Positions 53,338 to 64,000 of a DNA stretch of 64,000 nt are shown piece after piece. A program made the translations under genes and the position numbers. The notes under the pieces are model-generated. The model made no database searches. It was given only the letters and a program-made list of their open reading frames with translations, and was not told the origin of the DNA. This DNA is from Progne subis subis (taxonomy: Eukaryota > Chordata > Aves > Passeriformes > Hirundinidae). Location of the stretch: assembly GCA_022316685.1 (NCBI GenBank), contig JAKJHU010000014.1:4087001-4151000 (forward strand), read 5' to 3'. Numbering within the stretch: the first letter of the stretch is position 1; each line of letters begins with the position of its first letter.

Positions 53338-56300
53338 GTTGCTTTGAGTTCTTACAACATTCAAAAAGCAGCTCAGCCATGTGAGCTGTCAAAGTATTAC
53401 CGTGAATCTCTCTGGAGCAACACAGCTGAATTTTTCACAACCCTTTAAAACATTGTTTCACAGAGTGGAAAAGTAAAACCATTTGTGCTCAGCTTGTCTA
53501 TGCAAGGATGTTCCAAACTTTTTTAGGTTTTTTGTTTTCTCTCCTTTCTTCTTAAAACATGTTTTGCTTCCAGTAAAACACCAAAAAGACTTTATGGATT
53601 AAACCATCACGATCTTGATTAATCCAAGTGATTAAATGAACTGTCTTGCTGACCACAGACAGCTGACAACCTTCCACCCCAAGGCTGCACCTCCCAGACA
53701 GCAACAATCTCTCCCTCCCCTGAACTGCTGCCTTCTGCCTTTCATCTCTGCATCCTATGATATCACTTTAGCATTCGACATTGCTTAAAAACTGTCTTTT
53801 TCCCTGGTAATTGAGTTGTATAATAGTCTCCCTCCCTGTCACCTTGCTTTCCACACACCACAAATATGTGTGTCCCCTCAGAAACAGAGAGAGCCACCCA
53901 GCATAGCTGGCTAATTGATGATAATATTTTAATTTGCTGGAATTGAAAGGAATGGCTGCACAGACAGCATTACCTAAACCCGCTAACTGTGACAGCATGT
54001 GAAGGACCTTGTGTCCCCGATGGCACACCGCTGCGTCAAAGACAAGCAGAGCAACAAACATCTTATTAAACAACAAGTGCAGAAAAGCAAAAGGCAGGAG
54101 CCTCCAGGGCCATGTTAATTATCTCAGGGTCGAAGTGTCTCGGAAGCTGTCTCACAGACTCCAAGGCAGTCAGATGGCAGTGCCAGCGCAGTGAAGTCCC
54201 CAAGGTCCTGCAGTTACAGCACTGTCATATTTCAAATGACAGGTAATACTTACGAACACGCCGACACTAACCTCCTCAATTATACTCAATGTCAAGGTTT
54301 TTGCGCTGAAGGAAGTGCTAATTTTCAACATACACACTTGCTGACAAAAGGTACTTTATCAAAGAAGGGAGTTTCGGGTATCTGCTGCAGATCCTTTTTG
54401 ACACAGTGGGAATTCTGTCCTCCGTGCAAGTTCTCCAAGGATGAAATAAATACTGTCCCTTAGTCAGGCACACAAACATCACAACATGCTGTGTTTGCTT
54501 TGCTGACAGACAGTGCCTTTGCACAGAAATCTCACTCTGTTATTAACAGCAGCACGGACAAACAAATATTCCCTTGGTTTTGATGGGAACTTCCTCCAGA
54601 GGAAAAGGTCCAAGTGATTGTAGGCTCTCACAATGCTGCAGGTGCTCCAAGAAGCAGGACTAAAAATCCTCCCCCAGCCCCCCGGAGCAGCCATGCCTGC
54701 ACAGAGCAATTCCAGTGCAATTACCAAGAAAAAAATGTAAGCACTGAATTTAAAGAGAAAGACATTTGAACGTGCAAACATGATTCCTTGTTTATTCCCA
54801 TACTTGCACTTTGCAGACTTTAACTGAAAATGCAATTAAATGAACTTGATTCGACAGTCTAGAAAAGAGATTAGGTGGCAGAGATATGGCTACGGGTGAA
54901 GGAACATGGTCTCATTAGAGCTTCCTCTCTGCTCAGGCAGCTTCTCCCACTTGCAGTCATTAATATGAACTGGAGACAGATTCTGCTGTGAGTTGCACCA
55001 ATTTAAATCCAGAGCAACCCTTATCTGGCCTCCAATTTGCATTAATGGTCAGAGGTGGTACAGTGAGATGAAGCACGATGTAGGCAGCACCACATTCAGG
55101 AGGAGAAGGAGCAGTACCCCAGCAGAGAGGCTCAGAATTTAAAGGGACACAGTGCAGTGTAAAGAGGCACTAGTTGGAAACATTTTTTTCAAAAAAAAAA
55201 AAACCCTGCTAATATTAAAAATAACATCTAAAAATTACTTAAAATTATTACAGTTACCTGCATTATTACGACTTTTTTTACTCATATACAAGAAGTTTCA
55301 ATGGCTCATCATGATTATTTTTGTTAACATTTACAATGCACTAATACAAACACCCGAAAATGCCATATTCCTGCAGAACATGCCTGAATAGCATTTTAGC
55401 AGTTACTTGGTCAAATGTTCAGACTAGAAGAGTATTAGATCTCCTCTAGTTTCCCTTGTCACACTGTGGAAAAACAGAAAAATTTGGTTTTTTACTAGGC
55501 AAATAGGAGCAGCAGCACCCCCATTTGTTACTGATACAAACAGAACTGTGGCTACACTAGGAACTTTTAGTGCCTCATGTTCATGCAGGAATTCCTGCAC
55601 AGCCCTGGGAGGAAAGCTATGACGTCCCTGCAGCTCATATCCAAGAATTCCTTCATAATGATTCCTGAATTGCCCACGTTAACAAAGAACCAGCAACCAG
55701 AATGTGCTGAGGTATTAAAATCACAGAAGATCTTCTTAGTCTTTTACTTTGTTAATTAGGAGTGAAAGAGTTAAGGAAAACACAGCAAAATGTGAGATTT
55801 GTATACCTGCATGTGCATTTCCAAATTCATGCAGACATTTTTCAACTGATCTGACTGATCCTCTTCAAAAGAGCTGCTGGAGTAATAAACCGATACCCAC
55901 TTTCATAAAAGGGAATATTTCAGCAACACAGGTTGCATTTTTTGGCAACGTGTCTACAGATCCAGAGCCTGAACTTTGTGCTGAGCCAGCAGATGGATTT
56001 CATAAAGCACCGTGCTCTTGTACAAACAAAACAAAACCAACCTCTCTCCCAAGTGTCACTAGTCCAAGAAGAAATTTGCAGGTCTGAGACTTCCATGTGC
56101 CTAAACTAATAACATTCAGTATTCACACGGACTCCTGAGAGGTCTGGGATTACTTAATGTCTGACTACTCAACCCTTTGTCAGCACTTTTATGCAGAATA
56201 TAAAAAATTCCCTACATTTTCTATGAAGAACGTGGACTTCTAAAGTCAAAAAGGTAAACATGCACCATACCTTAACATACCAACACATAATTTCCTCCCA

Positions 56301-56361
56301 GCCTTGGTTCTGATCAAAAATGGTCCAAGGAACTCACAAAAATTAGTTTAGACAACACAGA

Positions 56362-56397
56362 AAAGAAAGAAAAAGAAAAAAAAAAAAAAAAAGAAAA
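56362..56397. repeat. A-rich tract with a 17-nt A run
   Basis: GAAAGAAAAAG-type units lead into A17 at 56376-56392. Confidence 0.9.
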
Positions 56398-58380
56398 TAG
56401 ATCTTCTCTACCTGCCATTTTGTTATTAAAGTAAGAACTTTGTGTTGATCTGGCATGAACTGAGAAGACACCTCCTCATACAATTTACATGTACAGAAGA
56501 ATTACAGAGTTGTTCACATCCTATGCTAAAAAGATACTTATGCTGTAAAGATAAACACGAGAAAAAATATTTTCTTTCCGTCTTCTAGCTTTGAATAACT
56601 CAGGGTATGTTCAAGTCAGTCGCAGCTTTTTTGGGGGGTTGTTTTTCTTGAGTTTATTTTTTTTAATATGGAAGCTAAGGAGCTAATACCACTCTAAATA
56701 GTTCTGAAAATGTAAAGGTTATTCTGGTTTAGGGAATTCAAATAAGCCCCTTTTCTCACTTAAAATCTAATTTTCAAGCACTGCAAAATACTGGGATCAT
56801 TAACAGGAGTCTAAGAATTCCCATAAACTTTAATGAAGAAGTATCATATTTTTTAAAAATACATTGTTGATAGCTTCATCTAACTTTCATTCTTCTGTTA
56901 TTATCCAATATATATAAACCTGAAACTGCTACATGCCCATCTACAGAGGGGGACAAAAAGTTAAAACATCTTTAAAACCACAGATTTCTTGGCAGATTTC
57001 ACGTGTACCTACTGTATCTCAACAAAATACATATGCATATGTTACACTGACAGGTAATTTTACATGCTGGTAGACACTTGAAAGGTTATTTTTTTCCTGT
57101 ATACAAACATAGGTTTCAGTACACTAAAACATCTGATTTTGATCCTATTAATCATACTATTTTACTAATCTCTGCAAGAAGATTAAACTCAATGGACTGA
57201 ATTTCAGGCAGCCAGAGGTCAAGAATAAATAAAGGAAAAACAGTGTTTTTCTGTTTCCACTAGAGTACTGAAAACATGGCTTGGTTTAGGTACCATAAAG
57301 AAATTTAACAACAGAAGTGCTCCAGGTACATCTTCATCTTTGATTTTAAAAATGCAGGTACTTCAGAGATACAACAGCTTTGGCGACATAAAAACGCTGA
57401 TCTTACGGCAAAATGGGAAGAGCAGTTTAGCATTTTGTGCTGAGAGCTCCTGCTGTCCCTGGGGAGCACAGCACCAAGGTTACAGGTGCTAAATCAGCTT
57501 TACAGGGCCATATACCGTGCTGCTGCCGCCAGCCCAGAGCACCTGGGCACGGGATGCTGCCTTACCTGCAGGCACACCCAGCTCCCAGGCTTCGGAGTAA
57601 AGCGAGGGCTGGGAGAGCCCGGACACAGAGAGGGGCTGGCACACTGCCCACACAACCCCACCACCCCAAATATGCTAAATCTGCCCTTTTTTACTCAGCA
57701 GACCTTGGTGTTCCCCACGAAGGTGACTTAACGCTTCTGAAACAACGGGCAGAGGCAAAATCGAGATTAACATCTGAAGACCCTGCCCGAAGATTTAATA
57801 CAAGAGGAAGTAAAAAAAGCCACATTTCCAGAGCCAACTGTCAAATCAAATCCACACTGCCAAATTAAGTTTCTCCACACGTGGCATGACTTAATATTTG
57901 TTCAGTTCTTGTTCCAGTAACAACCCCATGGAACAGAAGCCTTGGAGAGATGAAATTTGCTATTGCTGCAGTGGAAGCCTAAGTTATCTGGCAGCCTTGC
58001 ACCACACTAAATCCTTTCAGGAGTATCAGTACACCAAGTTTAAAGGCAACTTTCTAGAACATGCAGGAAATGTTTCTGCAGAAGCCAACAGTAAATGCTA
58101 AAAGAATATGCAATGTGGAAACCAGGATATTCCTAATGCTGGATGTTGATTTTTTTCTAAGGATTCAGTTTCCACAGAAGAAAACAAAGAAATAACCCTA
58201 AGAAAAAGGTACTGTTTTTCTCCTAGTAATTGCTACATAAATCAAATTACATTTAAAAATGTGTAAATGTAAACAGACATTTATTTTTCTTGACCTCCTC
58301 AAGCAAAAACCCCAGCCTCAAAATTCAGCGATTCAATGCAAACCAAAGATCCCGAGGCCAATAACCTTATTTAATTCCAC

Positions 58381-58448
58381 AGCAATAAAGACTTTAACAC
58401 ATGCACAACCATTAAGCAATAAAGACTTTAACACATGCACAACTATTA
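58381..58448. repeat. 34-bp tandem duplication, two copies
   Basis: Positions 58381-58414 and 58415-58448 are adjacent direct copies beginning AGCAATAAAGACTTTAACAC, with a single C-to-T difference near the end. The near-identity suggests a recent event. Confidence 0.93.
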
Positions 58449-58829
58449 TCTTTTTTTCATCTCAACTCAGACATGCTCACATGAACTTAGGTAATTTTCT
58501 AACTAGGGGCTGCACTTTTTGCTCATTTTTCCAATGACTATAGTCACGATTCAGTCAACTCCCTCAGCGTCATCCCAAGATATTTAAAGGATTGATATTT
58601 GCCCAGAACTTCTTTCACTCACAAACTGTCTGACCTAGAAGAACAAAACACATCAGATCTACAAGGCAGCACAAAGGAAAGTTAAACTGGGCTGTTTTGC
58701 ACTGCAGGAGCAGCATGTGGAGAAGGGAAGTTCCAAGATCACCAAATCCCCAAAGGCAGAAATTTGGGTTATGACTTCAAAAGCACAAAACACTATACCC
58801 ACCTTTGCAAAAAAGGATATTGCACGTTT

Positions 58830-58851
58830 ATATTTATATATATATATATAT
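58830..58851. repeat. (TA)n microsatellite
   Basis: TATATTTATA followed by about six TA units, then a TG/CA/TA-rich tail up to 58910. This is a likely polymorphic site. Confidence 0.85.
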
Positions 58852-60010
58852 CAGAAATAGGTGTGTGCACATATATGCATACAAAAATATATTTAAATAA
58901 ATTTATATCTGCTTCCAATAGTCGGGCAAGCCAAGCTGCTGCATCATCAGCCTTCAGTGTGTTGGACTGTGCCCATCCAGGACTTTAATTAGTGAGGCTC
59001 CCAAGCTTTGTTCGGAGCAAGGTTTCTCCTGAGAAGGCAGCGCTTTGATAACGATCCCTATCACCATCACTGAAGTTCAGCACCACTCAGCTGCTAAAGC
59101 TTGAAATGACTGTTTTCTCCTAAGGTAATGGACTTAGATATTATTTAGGCAGAAACAGATTCTTTCCTGCACACATGTGATGGAAATAATCTGCAAGTAC
59201 TTTCATTTAGGATGGCTCATGATGTAAAAATTTTTTCAGACTGTGGCTTCATTCTAGCGTAGTGTAAAAATTTACATTAAAGCTGACTGAAATATTTGCA
59301 AGCTGTAATATCATTCCAGTACCAAATCTTATCAAATCAAACCCACTGCAAAAGAGACTGTTCCCTGATTATTCACAGAAGCAGCAAGCCATGGAAAGAG
59401 TATTGTTGATCTTACAGCCAGGGGTGTATAAAATACTTGCAGCAGATGAGAAAGGATGTCCTGAATGCAAACAGCTTTACCTCTCCTTGTTACAAAGTCA
59501 CAAAGAAATTCTTCTTATTTTACAGAGTTTTCCCTCTGACAAATATGTCCCTTTTTTAGCAATAAAACATAAGTCCTTTTGTAGAAAACCAGGACATGGT
59601 GAATTGCTCCAAGTATAACAACATACCTTTAATATTTACTATACAGCCACTTAACTGAATATCCAAACATCTAGTAGGCAAACCCCAACATTTCAAGCAT
59701 CACAATTAACATTTTAACTATTCCACATGTTCAAAAAAATTGCTTTATTAGTTAATGGAAGCAACCTCCACAGTAAACCTCTAAATCTCCTTCTAATACC
59801 ATGGGTTTCAAACTTAACACACCCAGAAGAAATCTCATACTTTCGTGATGGAGGAAGTTTGACCAAAGTTGCTTCAGGCACCACAGCAAAAACACAGTTT
59901 GCGTAAATCTTGTGCTCTGACCTGTGTAGAAGACAACAGGCCCTTCTGGATGGGCTGAGCACAGAAATTTATAGCTGGGTCAGGCCCAAATGGGTTTATT
60001 TACTTTAATA

Positions 60011-60245
60011 CAATCATAGGCCATACAACCATTAAGGTTGGAAAAGAACTCCAATATCATCAAGTCCAACCATTAAACAAGCACTAAAACATCCCCAGGT
60101 GTCACATCCACACCCCTTTTGAACACGGTGATTCCACCACTTCCCTGGACAACGTGTTCCAGTGCTTGACAAGCTCTTTAAGCGTAGAAAATTCAAATAT
60201 CCCAAACTGAGACATCCCGTGTTTCCTTTTATCCCTCTGACCAGA
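60011..60245 (-). repeat. CR1 LINE 3'-end fragment
   Basis: The + strand reads CAATCATAGGCCATACAACC, ATTAAGGTTGGAAAAGAACT, AAGTCCAACCATTAAACAAG, AGGTGTCACATCCACACCCC, CACTTCCCTGGACAACGTGT and TCCAGTGCTTGACAAGCTCT, all in the order of the inverted avian CR1 3' end. Near position 60190 the similarity weakens but recovers as a 'tttccttttatccctctgacc' tail. Confidence 0.85.
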
Positions 60246-62378
60246 AATAATAAGTTTGTTTAATGGGTTGTTTGACGGATGACCTCACTAAAGACAGTCA
60301 TTACCATTTATCCTCCCTGGTTTCTATGAGAAAGCTCAACTGAGGGAAGCTTTGCATTTTGCTTTTGTTTTATTTTAAATTTATTCTGTTAGTAATCGAC
60401 TCCTTGCTGTCAGCTGGTGGCTGCAGAAGAGTTGGATTTGTAAGAGAGGCAGAAAGACAAGCTCAAGCCTGTGACAGGCAAAGCACAGCGATGGGCTGGG
60501 AGGTGCAAGGCTTTTACAAAAAAACAGAATTATGTTCCAGCAGAGAACTTAAACTTTTATATCTCCTAGCAATTTCTCAAAAAGAGTAATACTTATATAA
60601 ATGTAACAGCTGCCCACACAAAAATTAAAGCAGCGATTGCCAGCACATTTTACTTCCTCTATAAAGGTGCACACAAGGCAGCAAAAAGTTTTGTACATGT
60701 ATTTCTCAGAGAAAAACTCAGCCCAAAAACAGCTTTCTGACTTCTGAAGACACTTGATGTTCCTGGAGAGCAATCAGGCTTTACAGCTTTGGGAATAAGC
60801 TACACATTATGTCCCTGGAAGCCAACACAGCATCAGACAAGTGATCCTGTGGGTTTCCTGGGGGAGTATAGGAACACAACAACAAAATCCACTAATCAGG
60901 AGCACTGGAATTTGACAGAGACAGCACAGCTTCCTCCCACTAGTGATGCTGATTGATGTTTTCTGTACCAAAACTGTCAGTGACTAAAGAGGCTTTAACA
61001 CGAAGGAGCCTTTGCAGCCCCACTTCACGTTATCTGGGAAGGCTGGCACTGACTGACGAGCAAGTCAAATATCACAAATGATCGACATCCCTAAAACAAA
61101 TTCAGAGGTGGGGCATCTTCTAAGTGCTGCTGGTGGGAGCTGTTTTAGCTCCTGGTGCAGTGACTGGCTTTGCTGCACAGCTGAGGGGACAAAGGGCTCC
61201 TCTTCACTGCTGGCACCAGCCCTGCCCTCACTTCCCAGCCCAAGGAGACCAAAAATAAGTGATGCTGGCATAGCTCCATGAGGCAGTGAACATATATTCT
61301 TGATGTAGGATGTTGATTGCTACACAGACCGGCATCATGGAAAAGAAAAACAAGTTGGGAAAAAGGCAAAAATTGATCTGAAACCGGAGGTGGAACAGAA
61401 AAAGCACAAAATTTATTATCTTTGTCATGTCACATTTCCACCCCTGCCTGGTAAACACACTTGTCACCTCCAGTGCCTTTTCTTGCTTTCTGAGCACCAC
61501 TTGGCTTTGCCTTCTCTGAGAAAAACACACAAGCAAGAGATGAGAAAAAAAATATTTCATGCTTTTTATATTTTGTTCCAAGTGATGGTCCAACCCTGAG
61601 GAACTGTCTGCAGAACCCTAACCCCTAATACTGCACAGCCAGCCCCATCCCACAGCCAGCCTGCCAGCAGGAGCTCAGGTTTGCACATTTCAGCTCAATC
61701 TACAGAGATCCCATTCACGGCACAATCAGCACCGTGTGGCAAAAGTGCTCAAATCTCTTGGGAAAAGAGTCACAGTAGGGGGTGGATTTTGAGTGAAGCT
61801 AGCACCTGTTGCAAATAAAAGGGAGATTTATACTTGCTAAAAGTCTAGTCTACTGAGGAATAAAATAAATTTAATATTCAATTAAGGAAACAAGAGCTTA
61901 CTTTTAGTATAGATGAGGAGCATGACGTAAACCAGAGCATCCTGCCATCCATCATGCTTAGGATGATTTTAATGGATCTTTAGAAACAGCTTATGGAACC
62001 TATGAATTTCTGGGCACTACTTTGGGATCAGCAATAAAAGAAATTCATTCTCCAGTTACCTCCTAAAGCAACTTAGCATACCATGTGTGATGAAGAGTTA
62101 TAGTCTGCTTGAGAAAAGATACTTAACTCCTTACAATGCAGCAATAAAAGATGCTTGAACCGAGATGAAATATGAAAGCTTTGAATTTGATGGGCTTTGA
62201 GAATATCCCTTTGCAAAGTATTATATTTTTATTCTTTTTTTTTTCTTTTCATAATAATTGTTTTCCTACACACTTTGTAAGAAGACCATACAGGCAGAAA
62301 ATATTCAGTATTTCTTTTCAATTATGACAAATTTCTTTAACCATTTATCACACTGGAGAAACCTAGGCAAAAAGAAAA

Positions 62379-62450
62379 AAAAGTAAAAAAAAGGAAAAAA
62401 AAAAAAAAAGAAACAAACAAACCCCACAAACAACAACAACAAACCCTCAG
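62379..62450. repeat. A-rich block ending in (CAA)n
   Basis: A tracts interrupted by single G or T lead into AAACAAACAA and then four CAA-type units. This is low-complexity intronic sequence. Confidence 0.85.
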
Positions 62451-62844
62451 CATAAATCACTTTGCACTCTCTGCACCTCAAAAAGTTATGTCCAGAATCA
62501 GATAGGAGGACACCTGCTCAGGACATTTTTTTGTAGTCAACATGCATCCCCTTCAGTACTTGTACCCACACACCCCACACCCTCTGTTTTGCTCCAAGGA
62601 AAAATCCTTCTTCTTCTGCTGCTTTAACCTCTCCTAATATTTACTATGCTCTGAAGAATTTTAATGAATATTCCATGTCATATCCATAAAGCAAATAAAA
62701 ATGATTAACTAACAGTCAGCACAAATGCCTCTAAAGCAGCATGCTTTCCTCTTTCATGCAGGATCATCAAGTTCAATACCATGATAAAGGTTAAGTTTAT
62801 TAAGCATTAGAGAGAACTGAGTTCTCATCATTCAACCCCTCCTT

Positions 62845-62860
62845 CCCCCCCCCACCCCCC
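62845..62860. repeat. C-rich tract (C9 A C6)
   Basis: A polypyrimidine stretch on the +, G-rich on the transcript strand, and the longest C run in the window. Confidence 0.9.
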
Positions 62861-63723
62861 ATTTTCTTTTTTTGAGAAACTGCAATAAAAGGAGGTGCAC
62901 AGCTAAATGGTGACCTTTAGAAGTACTGTCTTCCTGTGGGAAGAAATGTGCTGTATCTGATTGTTATCTTTTAGAAGATTAATTAGTCTAGCATGCTAAT
63001 TGATATTTTTTGGTAGGTGAGAACAATCAAATAATTGGTTTCTCTTTAAAGGAATTATGTAATAAATGCAATCCAATGAAAAACCGCACTGCTCTGTTAT
63101 AGAGATATTATTTGTTTTAGGTTTAAAAATGTGTCTAAAAAAAAAGAAAAGCACCCATTTGAGTAAAGTTACCTGACAGCACTATGTGGCACAGCTTTCT
63201 CAGCCTGCAAGTCCTCCAAGGACTTAAATCACCAAAGCAGATACATAATAAAGGTCTCCTGTTCAACAGGATGACAGATGTCAGAAAGCCTCGGTATTAG
63301 CGAGCTCCAGCACATCTCAGATCTGCATTATTGCCATTGCCGCCGTCATGCAACTCCCACACAAACACAACAGCATTGAGTCTGCAAAGAGCCAGCACTG
63401 CTACAACTGCTTGTGCTGCCTGGCTTTTACCTGTAACAGTGTCTGTGAACGTAGGCATAACAATCTTTCCCAAGCCTGACTCTCAGAAATCCCACATCAG
63501 CGTGCACGCTCGCCCTGCACACCCTGATGGGGACATGGTGACAGCGCTGCCAGGTGATACACCATGGAGATGTCACAGATTGCTGTGTCACCCACAGCAG
63601 CCAGGCCACTCCCCAGCACCCCGCCTGAGCTCCTGGAACACAAGGCAGCCAAGCAAGGGGGGTCAGCAAAGCCTTGTCCCTCTGCAGCCAAGCCAAATTA
63701 CTTCTCATCTGTGCAAACACAGG

Positions 63724-64000
63724 TGTCAGAAAAACCCTTCTTCTGACCCAGAGACGGGGCTCCTCAGTCGCGTTTTAAAAGACTTTTATTCCATTTTCAG
63801 TCTCATGAGAAGCGTGAGATGGTACAGATGTTACAATTCACGCCATCACAACTATTTCCTCGTTATAACATATTATAACCGTTTTTTGGCGTATCCGTTT
63901 TTGCCACACAACACTGCTAATGCTTCTAAGCCAGTCATCTAAAAATACCCCACGTGTGTCTGGGTACAACAGATCTTTCATAGTTCTATTACACCAAAAT
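63724..64000 (-). repeat. Possible endogenous retroviral LTR, truncated by the window edge
   Basis: On the minus strand an AATAAA polyadenylation signal (63790-63785) is followed by a short U-rich stretch and a GC-richer segment, as in the R/U5 part of an LTR. The upstream DNA (63800-64000) includes an 18-bp inverted repeat (GTTATAA, 4-nt spacer, TTATAAC at 63862-63879). Its wording (CAGTCTCATGAGAAGCGTGA, ACAATTCACGCCATCACAAC) resembles LTRs I associate with songbird endogenous retroviruses. The TGTCAGA at 63724 could be the inverted CA terminus. No internal retroviral gene or second LTR is in the window and no target-site duplication can be tested. Borders and family are uncertain. Confidence 0.4.

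Larger units (their letters stand above)
28764..64000 (-). other. NAALADL2: NAALADL2 intron upstream of the coding exon (partial)
   Basis: On the transcript strand this lies before the exon. The upstream exon carrying the first few codons known in human was not found; it would be very short and could be missed by eye. The stretch holds most of the window's CR1 fragments, the SGNH-like remnant, the RFX/CpG patch, several long A tracts and a possible LTR at the right edge. I see no supportable feature in 28800-30300, 30650-33050, 33500-34800, 36650-38400, 38550-40100, 40200-44200, 46700-49150, 50050-56300, 56400-58350 or 60300-62300. Confidence 0.7.

Noticed and set aside
58381..58448. Possible start of a CRISPR-like or satellite array
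   Set aside because: Only two head-to-tail copies exist without spacers, in a vertebrate context; it is a simple tandem duplication.
63331..63942. Longest clean + strand frame apart from the NAALADL2 region, 203 codons
   Set aside because: It begins with TTG rather than ATG, shows no domain, and its last third runs into the probable LTR. A frame of this length is expected by chance in a GC-richer patch.

Overview
The window reads as vertebrate nuclear DNA, most likely from a bird. It is AT-rich and gene-poor, has long stretches without open reading frames of biological quality, and its interspersed repeats are nearly all 3' fragments of CR1 LINEs in the form typical of birds (crocodilians and turtles also carry CR1). 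I see no bacterial operons, phage genes, CRISPR arrays, rRNA or tRNA genes. Total recognisable repeat content is only a few per cent, which also fits a bird genome.

The one clear coding feature is a 502-bp minus-strand exon at 28262-28763. It encodes the cytoplasmic N-terminus, the single transmembrane helix and the start of the ectodomain of NAALADL2 (N-acetylated alpha-linked acidic dipeptidase-like 2), with canonical splice sites at both ends. No other NAALADL2 exon is visible, so the window is best read as two partial introns, each longer than 28 kb, around one early exon. Human NAALADL2 is known to be very large (more than 1 Mb) with giant introns, which agrees. On the minus-strand (transcript) reading, positions 64000-28764 are upstream intron and 28261-1 are downstream intron.

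Layout by position: 1-25748 is intron with simple repeats, including a 31-bp tandem duplication near 19950. 25749-25902 is a CR1 fragment. 28262-28763 is the NAALADL2 exon, with a 27-nt homopolymer just downstream in the transcript. 30.4 kb holds a possible old CR1 scrap. 33.07-33.46 kb holds a frameshifted minus-strand stretch resembling an SGNH-hydrolase (esterase-type) domain. 35.2-36.6 kb is a cluster of CR1 pieces beside a CpG-dense patch with an almost perfect RFX X-box palindrome. 38.4, 49.2-49.7 and 60.0-60.2 kb are further CR1 fragments. 45.95-46.26 kb is a large A-rich block with a 66-nt island of ordinary sequence inside it. 58.38-58.45 kb is a 34-bp tandem duplication. The right edge, from about 63.72 kb, looks like the end of an endogenous retroviral LTR cut off by the window.

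I found no convincing previously undescribed biological system. The points most worth checking are the SGNH-like remnant, the RFX/CpG patch, the tandem GT donor of the NAALADL2 exon, and the strong excess of poly-A over poly-T on the + strand. All calls are from reading the sequence; no alignment or database search was run.
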